Source: Apibacter adventoris (lineage in GTDB: Bacteria; Bacteroidota; Bacteroidia; Flavobacteriales; Weeksellaceae). From it: DNA of 64,000 nt. Every line of letters starts with the position of its first letter. The stretch's first letter is position 1. This document shows, in pieces, positions 37,944 to 46,052 of this stretch. The notes under the pieces are model-generated. The model saw only the letters and a list, made by a program, of their open reading frames with translations. It had not been told where the DNA came from and did no database searches. The stretch covers positions 1 to 64,000 of the forward strand of contig NZ_PSZM01000045.1 of the NCBI RefSeq assembly GCF_002964975.1, read 5' to 3'. The position numbers and the translations under genes were made by a program.

Positions 37944-39030
37944 TAAGGAGAATCAACTGGTATTACGGAGAATAAATCCTCCTAATAATCAAGTTACATT
38001 ACAAAATAATTTCCCTGAATCTTCTGCAAACTTTATACAAGAATACTCTTCTTCTCCTGGTTTTATAAAACAATCAGAATCCATTATAAAACCAGAAAAT
38101 AAATCCTACAAACATAAACCTTTTATTGAAGCGAATACTACAGAGATAAACTTACCCCATTTAAAACAAGAGTGTATTATTCCTGTATTCTCTAAGGATA
38201 ATGAAAGGACTATTGCTCATCAGGAGTTTATAGAAATTACCCAAGATTGTATAAGTAAGATATTTCCTCATCATAGTTTAGAAATTCCAGAAATTCGGGT
38301 ATCTCATCAGATTAAGGGAAGAATACCCGAAGCCATACATAAAAATGCTAAGGATTTATTAGACCATGAGAAAACCATTTATTATGAAAGAATGGCATTT
38401 ATTATCAGAATTCCAAGCATTACCGAAGAGATACAAGGTAACCCTTTAGAATTAACTGTTGGAGGGGTAAGAGCTTACAATCAAGAAAATTTATACAACA
38501 AAAAAACTATGGAAAAGTTTAAGTTTTTTATTGGTTTTCAGAATCTGGTGTGTTGCAACTTATGTGTAAATTCAGATGGATATGTAGAGGATATGCGTGT
38601 TTCTTCCTACCAGGAACTACAGAATAGTATTCTACAGGTATTACAAAAGTACGAAGCAGAGAGGCATATATTCCAAATGAAACAACTCCCTGAATATAGT
38701 TTGACAGAGCAGCAATTTGCTCAATTATTAGGAAAAACAAGATTGTATCAGCATTTACCCAAAAAGGAAAAAGAGAACTTACAAATTCCTGAATTGATTT
38801 TTAATGATAGTCAGTTTTCTACTATTGCAAAAGATTATTATCTGGATAAGAGTTTTTGCAGGGATTCAACAGGAAATATTAATTTATGGAAAGTGTATAA
38901 TTTATTTACCCAAGCCAATAAATCAAGTTATATTGATACATTTCTGGAAAGGAATGTAAATGCATTGAGTTTTACTGAAAGTATTCAAAAGACAATGGTG
39001 GATAAGTCTTATCATTGGTTTTTGAGTTAG
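37909..39030 (+). CDS. DUF3871 family protein
   Basis: Protein of 373 residues of DUF3871, known mainly from Bacteroidota mobile elements. Seen: an unstructured N-terminus (1-110), then RVSHQIKGRIPEAIHKNA, EKTIYYERMAFIIRIP, LTVGGVRAYNQENLY, IGFQNLVCCNLC and the late LFTQANKSSYIDTFLER. The fold and role are not known to me; some resemblance to DUF932-type element proteins is inference. Starts inside the AAA ATPase gene. Confidence 0.85.
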   Translation: MENILIPQQIPDKENQLVLRRINPPNNQVTLQNNFPESSANFIQEYSSSPGFIKQSESIIKPENKSYKHKPFIEANTTEINLPHLKQECIIPVFSKDNERTIAHQEFIEITQDCISKIFPHHSLEIPEIRVSHQIKGRIPEAIHKNAKDLLDHEKTIYYERMAFIIRIPSITEEIQGNPLELTVGGVRAYNQENLYNKKTMEKFKFFIGFQNLVCCNLCVNSDGYVEDMRVSSYQELQNSILQVLQKYEAERHIFQMKQLPEYSLTEQQFAQLLGKTRLYQHLPKKEKENLQIPELIFNDSQFSTIAKDYYLDKSFCRDSTGNINLWKVYNLFTQANKSSYIDTFLERNVNALSFTESIQKTMVDKSYHWFLS

Positions 39031-39037
39031 TTTTTTT

Positions 39038-39066
39038 ACCTGCCTCAAATTTTGAGGTGGGTTTTA
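39038..39066 (+). terminator. Terminator before the restriction-modification cargo
   Basis: 10-bp hairpin ACCTGCCTCA / TGAGGTGGGT with two G-U pairs and a TTTT run. It separates element core genes from the cargo. Confidence 0.7.
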
Positions 39067-39125
39067 TATCCTATAAAATGAGTTTGATAATTTTATTGCT
39101 AAATTTGTTACAAAATTATTTTGTA

Positions 39126-40292
39126 ATGAATTTTAAAATAATAGGTCTTGGCTCTAATTTAGATTTAGAAAACTCATTAGGAAATGAACTTATTCAAATA
39201 TTTGAAAGTCATGAATATAATAAAGTTCATATAATTACTGCATTTTCTAGTTTAAGTGCTGTTAATGGTATTATTTCACTTTCTAAAGAAAATAAAATAA
39301 GTGATTTAACAATTATAACAGGTATAGATCAAAAAGGCACTTCAAAAGAAGCTCTTGAAGAATTATTAAACTCTACAGCCAAATCATACATTTTTTATAA
39401 TCCTTCAAATATTATTTTTCATCCAAAAATATATTTTTTTGAGGGTATAGATAAGATTAAAGTAATAATTGGTTCTTCAAATTTAACATCACAAGGACTT
39501 TTTCAAAATATGGAAACTTCAATATGTGTTGAAGTAAATAAGAATGAAGATTTAAGTCTAATTAAAGATTTAACGCAAAATTTTAGTTCATTATTTGATT
39601 TATCTGATAAAAATTTAAAAGAGATATCGAAGGAGTTAATTGAAGAATTATCAAAACTTGATATTATTCCAAATGAAATAGATAGGAAAAGAAGTTACTC
39701 AAAAAGTAGCATTAGAGAGAAAAATAATAGGGAAAAAATAATATCCTTATTTCCAAAAAGAAAATCTGCAAAAATTAATCAAAAATTTAAAAAATCAAAA
39801 TTTATAGAGAGCATTTCTGATATAGAAGAAGATATAGCAGAAGTTGATTTTTTAGATAATAATAAAGAGGAAATATTAGTTTGGAAAAGTTCAGCATTAA
39901 AGGAACGTGACTTAAATATCCCCACAGGAAAAAATACTAATCCAACAGGTTCCATACTTTTAAAAAAAGGGGAAACAGAAAATATAGATCAAAGGCATTA
40001 TTTCAGAGATGAAGTTTTTAATAACTTAGACTGGACTAAGGATAAAACTCACAATCATATTGAAAGAGCTCTTGCCACTTTTAAAATTATTATTGAAGAT
40101 AATGAAGTAGGATTGTTTACTTTAAAACTCTCTCATAATACTGATATTGAATCTGTGACATATAAACAAAAAAATTCAATGACTAATATTAGTTGGGGGA
40201 AAGCAAAAGAATTTATTGCTAAACCAGAACTATTGGGTAAAAAAATAGAATTATTTAAAAAAGAGGATTTGTTTATCCTAAAAATTAATTAA
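39126..40292 (+). CDS. PLD-fold restriction endonuclease (NgoFVII/BfiI-like)
   Basis: Predicted nuclease of 388 residues. N-terminal phospholipase-D-fold half with the H-x-K catalytic set His99, Lys101 and downstream Ser-Ser-Asn119 (FHPKIYF, then GSSNLTSQGL). A charged linker spans about 165-255. The C-terminal part (RHYFRDEVFNNLDW, GLFTLKLSH, NISWG) matches the DNA-recognition layout of NgoFVII-like enzymes. Such enzymes cut DNA without metal ions and usually dimerise. It lies 2 bp before an adenine methyltransferase gene, with which it makes a type II restriction-modification system. Start at 39126, because upstream residues are hydrophobic spacer. Confidence 0.85.
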   Translation: MNFKIIGLGSNLDLENSLGNELIQIFESHEYNKVHIITAFSSLSAVNGIISLSKENKISDLTIITGIDQKGTSKEALEELLNSTAKSYIFYNPSNIIFHPKIYFFEGIDKIKVIIGSSNLTSQGLFQNMETSICVEVNKNEDLSLIKDLTQNFSSLFDLSDKNLKEISKELIEELSKLDIIPNEIDRKRSYSKSSIREKNNREKIISLFPKRKSAKINQKFKKSKFIESISDIEEDIAEVDFLDNNKEEILVWKSSALKERDLNIPTGKNTNPTGSILLKKGETENIDQRHYFRDEVFNNLDWTKDKTHNHIERALATFKIIIEDNEVGLFTLKLSHNTDIESVTYKQKNSMTNISWGKAKEFIAKPELLGKKIELFKKEDLFILKIN

Positions 40293-40294
40293 AA

Positions 40295-41896
40295 ATGAAA
40301 CTTATAACAGAAGCATCAGCAGAAAAATTGCGAGGAGGGTTTTACACACCTTCTGTTATTGCTGATTTTATTTTAAAATGGGCTTTTACTGGTGCTGAAA
40401 ACGTTGATATACTAGAGCCTAGTTGTGGTGATGGTATCTTTCTATCACAAATAAGAAATAATGGTTTTCAATTTAAATCACTAAAGGCTATAGAACTTGA
40501 CCCAACAGAATATGAAAAAGCAAGTGCCTTAAAGAGTGAAAATACAACTATAATTAACTATGATTTTTTAGAATATTGTAACAAAACTAATGAAAAATTT
40601 GACATTATAATTGGTAATCCTCCTTATATAAGATACCAATTTTTTGATAAAGAACAACAAACAGAAGCAGAAAAAATATTTAAATCTGCCAAACTTAAAT
40701 TTTCAAAGCTAACAAATATTTGGGTATCTTTTGTTATAGGGTCTTCTTTATTACTAAAAGAAGAAGGTAAAATTGGTTTTGTATTACCTGCTGAAATTTT
40801 ACAAGTATCATATGCTAAAGAATTAAGAAATTTTTTAGCTAATTTTTATAATAAAATTTCAATTATTTCTTTTGAAAAACTTGTGTTTCCAAATATTCAA
40901 CAAGAGGTTGTCTTGCTATTATGTGAGAAAAATAATACTCAGCAACATTCAATAAATCATGTTGAATTGAAAGATGCAAATGATTTACTCAAATTTGACT
41001 TACCACGTTTAGAAAATAATAGAAAACATATTGATTTCAATAATAATAAATGGACATTCTATTTCTTAGAACAAGAAGAAATTAATTTTTTAGAGAATGT
41101 AGCATTAAAATATAATATTCCTTTAATTAAAAATTTCGCAAATGTGGAAGTTGGTATAACTACAGGCGCAAATAATTTTTTTACAATAAATAAAGATACT
41201 GTAAAAGATTTTGGATTAGAAGAATATGCTTTGCCATTAGTGGGAAGGAGTGTACAAGTTAATAGTTTAATATTTAGTGAGGCAGATTGGATTGAAAATG
41301 TAAATAATGATTCAAAAGCTTATTTAGTAAGTTTTCCTTCAAAAACCTTAAAACAATTAAATGGAGCAAAACAATACATAAAGTTTGGGGAATCTTTGGA
41401 TATTCATAAAGGATATAAAACAGGTATTAGAGATTTTTGGTATGTAGTCCCATCATTAAAAAAATCTGATGCTTTATTTGTTAGAAGAAATCATAAATAT
41501 CCAAAATTAGTTATTAATGAAGCTTCTGCCTATACAACAGATACTATGCATAGAGTTTATATACACTCTAAAGTTAATAAAGATTCTTTTGTAGCAAGTT
41601 ATTATAATTCTTTAACTTTCGCATTTACAGAAGTTTGCGGAAGAAGTCATGGAGGAGGAGTATTGGAGCTAATGCCTAATGAAGTGGAATCAGTTCTTTT
41701 ACCATATCATAAAAATAATCATGAACTGATTGAAAAAATAGATGATATGATCCGTAACAAAGAAGATATTGAACAGATTCTAAAAATTACTAATAAAATT
41801 ATACTTAAAGAGAATTTTGGAATGAGTGATTATGAAATTTCTATAGCTCATAGCATATGGAAAAAATTAATGAATAGAAGGATCAATAGGAATTAA
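40295..41896 (+). CDS. N6-adenine DNA methyltransferase (Eco57I/TaqI-like)
   Basis: DNA methyltransferase of 533 residues. FYTP near 16-19, SAM-binding motif EPSCGDGIFL at 41-50, catalytic NPPY at 108-111, followed by a target-recognition region in the C-terminal half. It methylates adenine in a specific DNA site and protects it from the adjacent PLD nuclease. Order nuclease-methylase with minimal spacing argues for one transcript. It is not fused to a nuclease domain. Confidence 0.9.
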   Translation: MKLITEASAEKLRGGFYTPSVIADFILKWAFTGAENVDILEPSCGDGIFLSQIRNNGFQFKSLKAIELDPTEYEKASALKSENTTIINYDFLEYCNKTNEKFDIIIGNPPYIRYQFFDKEQQTEAEKIFKSAKLKFSKLTNIWVSFVIGSSLLLKEEGKIGFVLPAEILQVSYAKELRNFLANFYNKISIISFEKLVFPNIQQEVVLLLCEKNNTQQHSINHVELKDANDLLKFDLPRLENNRKHIDFNNNKWTFYFLEQEEINFLENVALKYNIPLIKNFANVEVGITTGANNFFTINKDTVKDFGLEEYALPLVGRSVQVNSLIFSEADWIENVNNDSKAYLVSFPSKTLKQLNGAKQYIKFGESLDIHKGYKTGIRDFWYVVPSLKKSDALFVRRNHKYPKLVINEASAYTTDTMHRVYIHSKVNKDSFVASYYNSLTFAFTEVCGRSHGGGVLELMPNEVESVLLPYHKNNHELIEKIDDMIRNKEDIEQILKITNKIILKENFGMSDYEISIAHSIWKKLMNRRINRN

Positions 41897-41922
41897 CTTA
41901 AAACTATATTGTTTAAGTATTT

Positions 41923-42119
41923 TAACTCAAGTTGCTAGTTTAATAATATTGATAATCATTTAATTATAAATATATTATTTTATAAAAAGGTTAATTATCC
42001 AAATTTCAACATGGCTTACAAATTTATATTTTCGGATTATTCACTCATTGTCAGGGAAATATAAATTTTCAATAATAAAAAGAATTATAATTTATCAAAA
42101 TAACTAGCAACTTGAGTTA
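41923..42119. repeat. MITE-like segment with 18-bp terminal inverted repeats
   Basis: TAACTCAAGTTGCTAGTT at 41923-41940 and its exact reverse complement at 42102-42119 enclose 161 bp without a reading frame. Nested inverted repeats inside (AAATTTATATTTTC against GAAATATAAATTT, and TTGATAA against its complement) would let the whole piece fold as a long hairpin. Flanks show ATTT on both sides, a possible short target duplication. It could be a MITE or a structured RNA or DNA element. Confidence 0.65.
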
Positions 42120-42351
42120 TTTGAATTAAAAATAATTTATAATCTTCATATTATATTTTCCTAAAAAACTTTCCACGCATAACCTACCCTAATTAAATAC
42201 CCCCACAAGTTTTAAAGGGAAAACCTCCCCCCACCACTTATATAGGAAACAAAACAATTTCCAAACAGTATAAAAATTCAAGATGAAAGCTGAATCTTTT
42301 TTACCTGGATTTTTGTTTCCTGGTGGTACACTAACTCAAAAACATAAAACA
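42120..42351. other. Upstream region of the three-gene RadC block
   Basis: A/T-rich, with two C-rich stretches (ATACCCCCACAAG and CCTCCCCCCACCAC) near 42198 and 42228. No promoter of the TAnnTTTG type and no gene. Confidence 0.3.
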
Positions 42352-42759
42352 ATGGTAAAAATTATCAACTACAAAGAAAGAAAAAGAGAAGACGGAACTT
42401 CCTTTTTTGTATTGGAAATCTCTGGTGGAATAGAAATGCTGTTAAGCCAGAAAACAGGAAATTATTATGCAACTGCTAAAAAAGCCTATTTATCCTGCAC
42501 TTTTGATGAACTGGTTTGTCAATCCTTACTCGGTTCAGAAATACCAGGAAAAATAGAAAAACAGGAATGTGAACCTTATGAATATATGGTAAAAGATACG
42601 GGAGAAGTTTTACTCCTTAGTCACCGATATACTTATCTTCCTGGTTCTAATAATCCACAAATACAATCTACTACTCACAAGGAAAATACTTCTCCCTACA
42701 TTCAAAAGGAATTAGCAGAGAATCATACATTTTCCTTAAATGAAGAATTAACCATTTAA
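42352..42759 (+). CDS. Element-encoded hypothetical protein
   Basis: Protein of 135 residues, family not recognised. It is beta-rich, starts MVKIINYKERKREDG and carries SGGIEMLLSQKTGNYYATAKKAYL. No cysteine cluster or signal. The ATG at 42352 was preferred to that at 42283 because the upstream codons (PGFLFPGGTL) look like spacer. Followed by a long hairpin terminator. Confidence 0.6.
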   Translation: MVKIINYKERKREDGTSFFVLEISGGIEMLLSQKTGNYYATAKKAYLSCTFDELVCQSLLGSEIPGKIEKQECEPYEYMVKDTGEVLLLSHRYTYLPGSNNPQIQSTTHKENTSPYIQKELAENHTFSLNEELTI

Positions 42760-42766
42760 TTTTTAA

Positions 42767-42826
42767 TACGTCCATTTTTTGTATTCTTATTATATAAGTG
42801 TTGCAAAAAGTGGACGTACTTTTTTA
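42767..42826 (+). terminator. 15-bp hairpin terminator
   Basis: TACGTCCATTTTTTG pairs with CAAAAAGTGGACGTA (one G-U pair) over a 22-nt loop, followed by CTTTTTT. A similar long hairpin with G-U pairs lies at 43689-43745. Confidence 0.7.
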
Positions 42827-42838
42827 ATATTATTTTAT

Positions 42839-43180
42839 ATGTCATCAATATCTACCTTTAATAACCTAGAAAACTATGGGTACAGAGAATTAGCTTTAGC
42901 TATAGAACTCTTAACCCTTTATAGTGAATACAAACTACCAGAATCTTTTGTAGAGGAAGATGTTACTATTATGTTTAATCATTACAGTGGAATGGTATTT
43001 ATAACGAATGAAGAATATCAAGTCTTGGTAGCAAATAAAGGAAGGTTAGAACTATTTTATACTACTCCTTATAAGGGAATAGAAGGATATAAAGAAGAAC
43101 TACTGGAAATGTTAAGTAATGGAGAAATCACTCATTCTGAGGATATAGAATTTGTTTTAGCCTTAACTACCGATAAATAA
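42839..43180 (+). CDS. Element-encoded hypothetical acidic protein
   Basis: Protein of 113 residues, acidic, family not recognised. It starts MSSISTFNNLENYG at 42839; an upstream in-frame ATG at 42779 would lie in the terminator hairpin. It has ELALAIELLTLYSEYKLPE and YGMVFI-like segments (SGMVFITNEEYQVLV). It lies 14 bp ahead of the RadC-like gene, so co-transcription is likely. Confidence 0.6.
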   Translation: MSSISTFNNLENYGYRELALAIELLTLYSEYKLPESFVEEDVTIMFNHYSGMVFITNEEYQVLVANKGRLELFYTTPYKGIEGYKEELLEMLSNGEITHSEDIEFVLALTTDK

Positions 43181-43194
43181 AGAATTATCATTTT

Positions 43195-43632
43195 ATGAAA
43201 GTATCAGAAATAAAAGTCTCCTATACTAATAAAAACCAGGAGAAAATAAAAATAGAGGATAGTACTCAATTATATGATTTAGCCATATCTATTTGGAATA
43301 TGAAAACTATTGAATTGCAGGAAGAGGTAAAAGTATTATATTTGAATAGAAACAATCTTGTATTAGGATATTATAGTTTAGCTAAAGGTGGAATTTCTGC
43401 TTGTTGTGTAGATATAAGACTTATACTTAGTACCGCTTTAAAAGCCAATGCTTCTGCTATTGTAGTAATACATAATCATCCTAGTTCTAATCCTAATCCT
43501 TCTAAAAGTGATTGGAATTTAACGGAAAAAATACAACAGGCTTGTAAGTTATTGGATTTAATATTTGTAGATCATTTGGTAATAACTAAAGAAAACTATT
43601 TTAGTTTTGCGGATAAGGGATTTTTCTTGTAA
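43195..43632 (+). CDS. RadC-like JAB/MPN domain protein
   Basis: Protein of 145 residues with the JAMM signature: Glu at 43-44, then H93-N-H95 and a Ser/Asp in PSKSD (Asp106), so a zinc-binding site is expected. RadC-type proteins are common passengers of mobile elements and plasmids in Bacteroidota; the activity in DNA metabolism is not settled. It lacks the N-terminal helix-hairpin-helix domain of chromosomal RadC, which is usual for element versions. Confidence 0.9.
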   Translation: MKVSEIKVSYTNKNQEKIKIEDSTQLYDLAISIWNMKTIELQEEVKVLYLNRNNLVLGYYSLAKGGISACCVDIRLILSTALKANASAIVVIHNHPSSNPNPSKSDWNLTEKIQQACKLLDLIFVDHLVITKENYFSFADKGFFL

Positions 43633-43688
43633 AAAATCCGAAATTTACTGTTGAGTTATATAAGAAGAAATGTGAAATTTAGATTTTT

Positions 43689-43745
43689 ATGCACGTTTTT
43701 TCTAGGGATTATATATAAGATTATAGAAAAAGTGTGCATTATTTT
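43689..43745 (+). terminator. 16-bp hairpin terminator after the RadC-like gene
   Basis: ATGCACGTTTTTTCTA pairs with TAGAAAAAGTGTGCAT through two G-U pairs over a 19-nt loop, followed by TATTTTAT. A further smaller hairpin (TCCTGGTTT / AAACCAGGA) lies at about 43786-43816. Confidence 0.7.
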
Positions 43746-43923
43746 ATAAATCTGTATGATGTTAAAAATATAATTTTCTTCTTTTCCTGGTTTATTCAAG
43801 ATTATAAAAACCAGGAGATAAAGTATTTATAGTGAAAGTGTGAAGTAGTTAATTCTACTCCTTAAAAGGTTAATTACAGAACTTTATAAAATTTAATAGA
43901 TAGTATTAATAGCGTTTTTATTT

Positions 43924-44148
43924 TTATAAAGTCTTAAAATTAAGTAACTCAAAAACTTCAATATCGAGCTGTAAGGCTATTTTATAGAGTGTATAAGTAG
44001 AGGGGCAAGTATTGCCCATTTCAATTCTACTCATATTTGACCTTTCAAAATCACACATATTGGCAAGTTCTACCTGAGAGATATTTTTACTTTCTCTCAA
44101 TTGCTTAATTCTCTTGCCTATTAATATTTGGAATTCTTGTTTAGTCAA
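43924..44148 (-). CDS. XRE-family regulator
   Basis: Small Cro/C1-type helix-turn-helix protein of 74 residues (IKQLRESKNISQVELANMCD, then SNMSRIEMGNTCPS). It begins with TTG, as no ATG is available in frame before residue 26. It has the size of restriction controller proteins but lies 2 kb from the restriction genes. Divergent from the gene at 44250, and a palindrome in between (44201-44214) may be its operator. Confidence 0.88.
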   Translation of the reverse strand: MTKQEFQILIGKRIKQLRESKNISQVELANMCDFERSNMSRIEMGNTCPSTYTLYKIALQLDIEVFELLNFKTL

Positions 44149-44200
44149 ATTTTATAGAATACTAATAGTCAAAATTTGGAATAACTTAAATTTATATTGC

Positions 44201-44229
44201 TATCAATTTTGATACTTATTATATATTTG
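44201..44229 (+). promoter_or_regulatory. Promoter with palindromic XRE operator
   Basis: Palindrome TATCAA-TT-TTGATA at 44201-44214, and TATATTTG (-7 element) at 44222-44229. A -33-like TTG lies at 44197-44199. A repressor on the palindrome would sit between the two elements. A partial copy (GTCAAAATTTG) lies near 44169, closer to the regulator gene. Confidence 0.5.
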
Positions 44230-44249
44230 TTAAATTAAAAAAGTAACAA

Positions 44250-44648
44250 ATGGAAGTATTAGAAAAATTAATTGATGAAAATTATAGTAAGTTAAGTAAG
44301 CAAAAGGTATTAGATATTGCACAAGAGCAAGCTAATCATCTAATGATTAAAACTAATTCTTTATTACAAGCTAATCTTTATAATTGGGATAATGAAAAAT
44401 TAAAAGAGTATTCATATCGAGTTCAATCTTATGCTAATATAATCTCATATATTTTATCAGTTAAGAACAATGAATATAATTCAGATTTTAAGAAAATAGC
44501 AAAAATAAATGCCAATGATTTAATTACATTAATTAGAAAGGAAACAGAAGATATTTTTTTGAATTCTAGTCTTAATAATCAACAAAACATTATTGAAGAA
44601 ATTTATATACCTAACTTATTATTAAAATGGGTTATAAATAATTATTAG
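44250..44648 (+). CDS. Element cargo, hypothetical helical protein
   Basis: Protein of 132 residues, family not recognised, predicted all-helical (VLEKLIDENYSKLSKQKVLD, YSYRVQSYANIISYILSV). No signal peptide or cysteine motif. Transcribed divergently from the XRE gene under a clear TAnnTTTG promoter, and so probably controlled by it. Confidence 0.6.
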   Translation: MEVLEKLIDENYSKLSKQKVLDIAQEQANHLMIKTNSLLQANLYNWDNEKLKEYSYRVQSYANIISYILSVKNNEYNSDFKKIAKINANDLITLIRKETEDIFLNSSLNNQQNIIEEIYIPNLLLKWVINNY

Positions 44649-44771
44649 AATAATATAAAACCCACAGATAAGTGAATAATATTAGTTAAAACATTAAAAT
44701 TTAGATATTTAACATCTATTACAGTTTTATAATTTCAAGGATAAATTATTTACTTTAAAATATAATAAACA

Positions 44772-45278
44772 ATGAAACATTTACTAACATTTCTATTAAC
44801 ACTATCAACATTAACAATAATTAATGCCCAAAATTCATATACCAATTCATTCATTTCAAATAATGATTTGATGGAAATACTTAGTTATGATTTTTACAAA
44901 GCGAAAACTTTTTTAGAAAATAGAAATTGGGATTACCTTGATAAAAAAGATAATGTATATAGGTATTACAATTTATCAGATAGAAATTCATCAATTTATC
45001 ATGAGATTAATAAAAATAAAAGTTTGAATACTATTACTTATATAACGGATGGTGATACAAGTATAGAAGGAAGTAGAAATCGTCTTAAGATAGAAGCAGA
45101 TTTAGGTAATTATAAATATATTGGAAGTACTACTACACAACAAACAGTAAATTTAATTACTTATCAAAATAATAGATATACAATTATATATAAAGAACTT
45201 GAAGATAATAATGGTCATATAATAACTTTTTCAAGAAAAATAGTATTTAACGAAAATTATAATGCAGATATAAAATAA
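44772..45278 (+). CDS. Element cargo, secreted hypothetical protein
   Basis: Protein of 168 residues with a signal peptide (MKHLLTFLLTLSTLTIINAQ). The mature part is small, rich in Asn and Tyr, with no recognised domain (FLENRNWDYLDKKDNVYRYY). Likely periplasmic or secreted. Function unknown. Confidence 0.6.
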   Translation: MKHLLTFLLTLSTLTIINAQNSYTNSFISNNDLMEILSYDFYKAKTFLENRNWDYLDKKDNVYRYYNLSDRNSSIYHEINKNKSLNTITYITDGDTSIEGSRNRLKIEADLGNYKYIGSTTTQQTVNLITYQNNRYTIIYKELEDNNGHIITFSRKIVFNENYNADIK

Positions 45279-45363
45279 TGAATTATTAGAAAAGTGGAAT
45301 CAAATTTATATTCAGTCACTCTTAAATATAGAGTGGTTTTTTTATACCCAAAAATCAAAAAAT

Positions 45364-45681
45364 ATGAATACAAATATACCTTTTCAGCTAGGAATGGAAT
45401 ATGAGAACTGGGAATTTGATTTAGAGCCAATTAATGACAGAATAATAGGACATGACAGCTATATTTATATTAAGAAACTATCAATTTTTGATGTTGAACC
45501 TATTAATGTAGAACTTATATTCCATTGGGATATTCTGGTTGCTATAATTTTAGAATTTGAAGAATCAGATATAATTAAATTGGATAAAATTTTATTATCT
45601 GATTATATTCGGGTTAATAATTATTTTTATAAATCGGAAGTTCAAATAAAATCTAGGATTTACAAATCTCTATTACAATAA
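45364..45681 (+). CDS. Element cargo, small protein of a paralogous pair (copy 1)
   Basis: Cytosolic-looking protein of 105 residues. The segments MEYENWEFDLEPI (12-24) and VELIFHWDILVAIILEFEE correspond to YENYEFDLVEF and RIILYFNADILMKVEIIIE in the 60-residue neighbour at 45740. Small acidic paired proteins of this kind in mobile elements are often immunity or antitoxin proteins, but I see no toxin next to them. Confidence 0.6.
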   Translation: MNTNIPFQLGMEYENWEFDLEPINDRIIGHDSYIYIKKLSIFDVEPINVELIFHWDILVAIILEFEESDIIKLDKILLSDYIRVNNYFYKSEVQIKSRIYKSLLQ

Positions 45682-45739
45682 ATTAAATTTCTTATAAGAT
45701 ATATAATCATTTTATCCTGGTTTTTTGAATATATATATA

Positions 45740-45922
45740 ATGAATATTATATATGAAAATTACGAATTTGATTTGGTTGAGTTTCGACCCTCTCAAATTT
45801 CAGAAAATGGACTGAGATATGAAATATATGAGTATGTAGGGAAATTGAAATTACCAGGAAAAAGAATAATATTGTATTTTAATGCAGATATTTTGATGAA
45901 AGTGGAAATAATAATTGAGTGA
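45740..45922 (+). CDS. Element cargo, small protein of a paralogous pair (copy 2)
   Basis: Protein of 60 residues starting MNIIYENYEFDLVEF and ending EIIIE. It shares with the upstream 105-residue protein the YEN-[WY]-EFDL start and the end IILYFNADILMKVEIIIE. It could be a shortened copy. ATG at 45740 chosen over a TTG at 45725. The stop codon lies in the right-end GTGAAA repeats. Confidence 0.5.
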   Translation: MNIIYENYEFDLVEFRPSQISENGLRYEIYEYVGKLKLPGKRIILYFNADILMKVEIIIE

Positions 45923-45939
45923 AACATAAGTGAAACATT
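45918..45939 (+). repeat. Right pair of 11-bp-phased GTGAAA repeats
   Basis: GTGAAA at 45919 and 45930, 11 bp apart, followed by CATT; matches the left-end pair (32363-32385) in sequence and orientation. Distance to attR 114 bp, versus 48 bp from attL to the left pair. Confidence 0.5.
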
Positions 45940-46052
45940 ATATCAGAATATTACAAAATAAAGCAGATAAATGAAAATCATATTTTACATATATTGTTAA
46001 TAATCAATTATTTGAAAACAAATGATAGAAATAGAAAGATTATTATCTTCGT

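Noticed and set aside
43924-44148. Controller (C) protein of the restriction-modification system
   Set aside because: Size would fit, but it is 2 kb away, on the other strand, and its likely operator faces a different gene.
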